From NCBI RefSeq assembly GCF_005925345.1, contig NZ_SSHJ01000008.1, forward strand, positions 124,001 to 188,000: a stretch of DNA of 64,000 nt, read 5' to 3'. Positions 61,646 to 64,000 of the stretch are shown piece by piece. How positions within the stretch are numbered: position 1 is the stretch's first letter; each line of letters starts with the position of its first letter. A program made the translations under genes and the position numbers. Below the pieces are notes generated by a model. It saw nothing but the letters and a program-made list of their open reading frames with translations, ran no database searches and was not told the origin of the DNA. The DNA is from Pedobacter ureilyticus (lineage in GTDB: Bacteria; Bacteroidota; Bacteroidia; Sphingobacteriales; Sphingobacteriaceae).

Positions 61646-62011
61646 TTAAATAGAGTTTTTAGGCTCTTTACTTTCTTCCTTAACATCTACGGTATTTAGC
61701 TCAGTTTGGTTTTCTGGGCTAACCGTAGGCTCATCGTGAATAGAATGAGAATGGTCTATTTCTGGCTCACGATACTTTCGATTTTCATCAGCTTTTCTAT
61801 CTTCTTCATCGATATCAAAAGAGTTAATGTTCCGATGGATTTCTCTTTTTACCCCTTCCGAAGCATCTTTAAACTCGCGAATTCCTTTTCCTAATCCCCT
61901 TGCTAATTCTGGCAATTTTTTACCTCCAAATAACAAAAGTATCGCAATTACGATGAGCATCATCTCACCGCCTCCCATATTTAAAAACTCTAATAACGGC
62001 GTGCTGTACAT
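61646..62011 (-). CDS. TatA/TatB-like protein with long acidic tail
   Basis: 121 residues: the same helix pattern ([33 protein letters not shown]) followed by a 70-residue Glu/Asp/His-rich tail. The FGGKK-LPEL hinge is TatA-like; the longer tail is TatB-like. It may be the TatB equivalent in this two-gene set. tatC is not in the window. First of a run: this gene, tatA, gatA, lytic transglycosylase. Confidence 0.88.
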   Translation of the reverse strand: MYSTPLLEFLNMGGGEMMLIVIAILLLFGGKKLPELARGLGKGIREFKDASEGVKREIHRNINSFDIDEEDRKADENRKYREPEIDHSHSIHDEPTVSPENQTELNTVDVKEESKEPKNSI

Positions 62012-62028
62012 TTCTAACTAGTTTTATA

Positions 62029-62036
62029 CAAATATA
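62029..62036 (-). promoter_or_regulatory. TAnnTTTG box upstream of the tatA/B-like gene
   Basis: On minus TATATTTG, 17 bases before the start codon, the same spacing as in the GNAT gene. No TTG at 19-21 bases. Confidence 0.45.
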
Positions 62037-62061
62037 GCGTTTATTTCACCAAAAACACAGC

Positions 62062-63336
62062 TTATCGGGCCAGCCAGCTTTCTGGGTTTTGTGCAACGGC
62101 CCCCCTATGTATTTGAAATCCTAACTCTGGAACTCCATCTGATGTGCCGGCAGTTCCAATGGTTTGCTTAGTAGTTACCTTTTGGCCTTTGCCTACGCTA
62201 ACACTTTGCAAGCCCTCATAAACTGTAAAGTACTCACCATGTATAATGACCACATAATACCTACCGAACTGCTGAAAAACTGAACTTACAGTACCATTAA
62301 AAACCGCCCTAACTGCTGCCCCATCACTAGTTTGAAAGACTACACCATTACGCACTGCCGTAGCCTGATCTACTTTATAGGCTCCAAACCTGCCAGTAAT
62401 ATAGCCAGTAGCTACCGGAGAAGGCAAACTGCCCCTATTAGCTTCAAAGGCATCAGAAAGTTTCGCTGCTTCTGGTGTTGCTCTTAAAGCTTCGCTAGTG
62501 GTTTTCGGTTTTGAAGCTGTAGTGGTAGGCGCAGGCTTATTTTCGGCCTTGGCTTTTGCTGCGGCAATTCTTTCTCTTTCTCTGGCCTCTTCTTCCGCCT
62601 TTTTTCGAGCTGCGGCAATTTCTCTAGCAATGGCAGCTTGAATTTGTCTATCTATAGTAGCCTGCTGTTGTCTTTTTCTTTTAATATCTGCTTGGTATTG
62701 TTTCTCTTGCTTGCTTAATTTGTTCAATACCACCGTTTGCTGACTTCTATTTTTATCAAGTTTACTTTTCTCAGTTTCTTCTTCTTTTAATAAAGAACTC
62801 TTACTTTTTAGGTTCTTATCCAATACCACAATCTGGTTACTCAATTGCTTCTGTGTTCCTTGAATATAAGCGGCCTGCTTTTTACGATACTGGCCAAATT
62901 GCTGTAAATACTTGATACGTTTATAGGCTTGGTTAAAATCGCTTGCAGCAAAAATAAACATCATTTTATCATAAGAATTGCGGTTGCGTTGCGCAAAGCG
63001 AATCATCCCCGCATATTCCTTTTTTAGATCTGCCAAACGACCTTTCAGGTTTTGCACCTTATTGGTATTCTCGTGAATTTGATGATCGATGTTTTTGATC
63101 TCTGAGTTAATGGTGGAGATTTTATCTTGCCTTAGCCTTATTTGAGCTTTAATGGCATTAATTTGGCCCAGTGTTAGTTTCTTGCCTTTAGCCGCCTTAT
63201 TCAAATTTTTCTGAGCTAGCTCTATTTCTCTCTGTAATGCTTCCTTTTTACGCTTTAGCTCTTTACTAGATTGTGCAAAAGCACTAGCGCAAAAACATAC
63301 AGCAATAATTAAAAGCAGGACTTTATGTAACTTCAT
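62062..63336 (-). CDS. EnvC-like coiled-coil protein with degenerate LytM (M23) domain
   Basis: 424 residues: signal peptide (cleavage near AFAQ), a coiled coil (about 22-255) rich in Lys/Glu/Gln, a Pro/Thr linker, and a LytM-fold domain (about 300-424). The first zinc His-x3-Asp is replaced by QATAVRNGVVF, and the final H-x-H position reads GFQIHRG, so the zinc site is incomplete. That is the pattern of EnvC, an activator of cell-wall amidases at division, not an enzyme. It lies between DUF4292 and the tat genes, in what looks like an envelope-maintenance cluster. Confidence 0.88.
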   Translation of the reverse strand: MKLHKVLLLIIAVCFCASAFAQSSKELKRKKEALQREIELAQKNLNKAAKGKKLTLGQINAIKAQIRLRQDKISTINSEIKNIDHQIHENTNKVQNLKGRLADLKKEYAGMIRFAQRNRNSYDKMMFIFAASDFNQAYKRIKYLQQFGQYRKKQAAYIQGTQKQLSNQIVVLDKNLKSKSSLLKEEETEKSKLDKNRSQQTVVLNKLSKQEKQYQADIKRKRQQQATIDRQIQAAIAREIAAARKKAEEEARERERIAAAKAKAENKPAPTTTASKPKTTSEALRATPEAAKLSDAFEANRGSLPSPVATGYITGRFGAYKVDQATAVRNGVVFQTSDGAAVRAVFNGTVSSVFQQFGRYYVVIIHGEYFTVYEGLQSVSVGKGQKVTTKQTIGTAGTSDGVPELGFQIHRGAVAQNPESWLAR

Positions 63337-63355
63337 TAACCAAAAGTATAAAAAA

Positions 63356-64000
63356 TTAATTGATAACTTCGTAGTTCTTTGGAACCGAAAAAGGGAACTC
63401 TACGGCCACATTGGCTTCTATTTTAACAAAATCAACGGCTACACTTATTTTTTTATTGCCCACTGCCGAGTTTATTTTTACCACTGACGGGAAAAGGCCA
63501 TTATTTATAGGTGTGTATTTATCGTAAACCACTTTGAGCCCTTGCGCTGCTGCTGCATCATTTAAAGTAAGCTCTGTAGATTTTAACAGTGTATTAAATA
63601 AGGTTCTGTAGGCCAACGTTTGTTCTGTACCGTTTAATACCCATACGCCATTTTCTTGATTAAGATCAGATTTTTCGGTCATAAACTCTTTAATAGTGTT
63701 TCCTATTAAGATAGATTGTAACCAACCAAAATTCACTTGTTTATTGGTATAGTCGTGTATATACGACAATGGTTTTCTAAGAATGGTTTTTTGAAGCCTA
63801 TTCATCAACCACAAACTATCGGGTGTAATTATACCGCGAGCAGCTTCTAGCGCACCTCCCAAAGCAGTAACGCTAAACCATATTTTTTGGTCTTTTTGGA
63901 TACGAATATTAAGTGTTACGTTATTCGAATTGCCATTAATATCTAAATCGGCTTTCCCCTTTAAAGATAAAGTATTGTACTGAAGTTCTTTACCAAGAAG
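63356..64000 (-). CDS. DUF4292 protein, C-terminal part
   Basis: The frame is open to the right edge; 214 codons are present of a longer protein. The visible part fits DUF4292: QYNTLSLKGKADLDINGNSN, NVTLNIRIQKDQKIWFSV, ALGGALEAARGIITPDSLWLMNRLQK, YIHDYTNKQVNFGWLQSIL, KISVAVDFVKIEANVAVEF. These are usually lipoproteins of unknown function near the LytM gene. An N-terminal lipobox would be outside the window. Stop lies 20 bases before the EnvC-like start. Confidence 0.88.
   Translation of the reverse strand, partial: LLGKELQYNTLSLKGKADLDINGNSNNVTLNIRIQKDQKIWFSVTALGGALEAARGIITPDSLWLMNRLQKTILRKPLSYIHDYTNKQVNFGWLQSILIGNTIKEFMTEKSDLNQENGVWVLNGTEQTLAYRTLFNTLLKSTELTLNDAAAAQGLKVVYDKYTPINNGLFPSVVKINSAVGNKKISVAVDFVKIEANVAVEFPFSVPKNYEVIN

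Overview
The window looks like chromosomal DNA of a member of the Bacteroidota, most likely the Sphingobacteriaceae (Pedobacter-like). Evidence seen: a very large SprA-type type 9 secretion translocon gene, gldB, a DUF4292 gene end, several porin-like beta-barrel proteins, AT-rich intergenic DNA, weak or absent Shine-Dalgarno sequences, and promoter boxes of the Bacteroidota form TTG-N19/20-TAnnTTTG (best examples at 2207-2236 on minus and 30673-30703 on plus). Genus assignment is inference. No phage, plasmid, integrative element, CRISPR array or rRNA operon is visible. Most of the window is housekeeping chromosome.

Layout. 1-9.3 kb: end of an MFS transporter, an unknown secreted protein, a tandem tRNA-Val(UAC) pair with a truncated tRNA remnant between the copies, recO and a diacylglycerol kinase, an RND/MMPL exporter with a DUF4269 gene, an O-antigen-ligase-like protein with a TPR tail, and two small membrane proteins. 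9.3-14.1 kb: ileS, a DksA-like gene and lspA as an operon. 14.3-21.2 kb: DUF1080 protein, cold-shock protein, SIMPL protein, a pair of small paralogous membrane-tailed proteins, serS, rsmI, a dead GIY-YIG gene between two copies of a palindromic repeat, and a PH/SHOCT protein. 21.3-30.6 kb: lnt with a second lspA, nadE, a beta-barrel protein, gldB, patatin, a REP-associated transposase (RAYT), comB and gcvT. 30.7-36.4 kb: a GNAT gene and a thrABC operon preceded by a leader peptide (Ile-Ile-Thr-Thr-Ile-Ile-Ile-Thr) and a terminator, forming a clear attenuator. 36.6-43.7 kb: LutB-like Fe-S protein, fused 2-oxoacid dehydrogenase E1, XRE regulator, SprT-like protein and feoAB. 43.9-58.1 kb: outer-membrane barrel protein, VanZ-like protein, gcvH, sprA, ruvA and maeB. 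58.4-64 kb: a cell-wall/export cluster of lytic transglycosylase, gatA, two tatA-like genes, an EnvC-like protein and a DUF4292 gene that runs off the window.

The most unusual material lies between and inside the genes. (a) Perfectly phased tandem arrays of 7-nt (sometimes 8-nt) units occur at many loci, several as two facing arrays that can fold into a hairpin; the same kind of array lies inside the coding regions of ileS and gatA. (b) Palindromic elements with cgtcat.../...atgacg ends are scattered through intergenic regions, one pair flanks a GIY-YIG pseudogene, and one reaches into the 3' end of gatA. (c) The RAYT gene carries three REP-like hairpins inside its own reading frame. Together these suggest an active or recently active repeat ecology that also writes into essential genes. 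Its mechanism is unknown to me; this is the best candidate here for an undescribed system.
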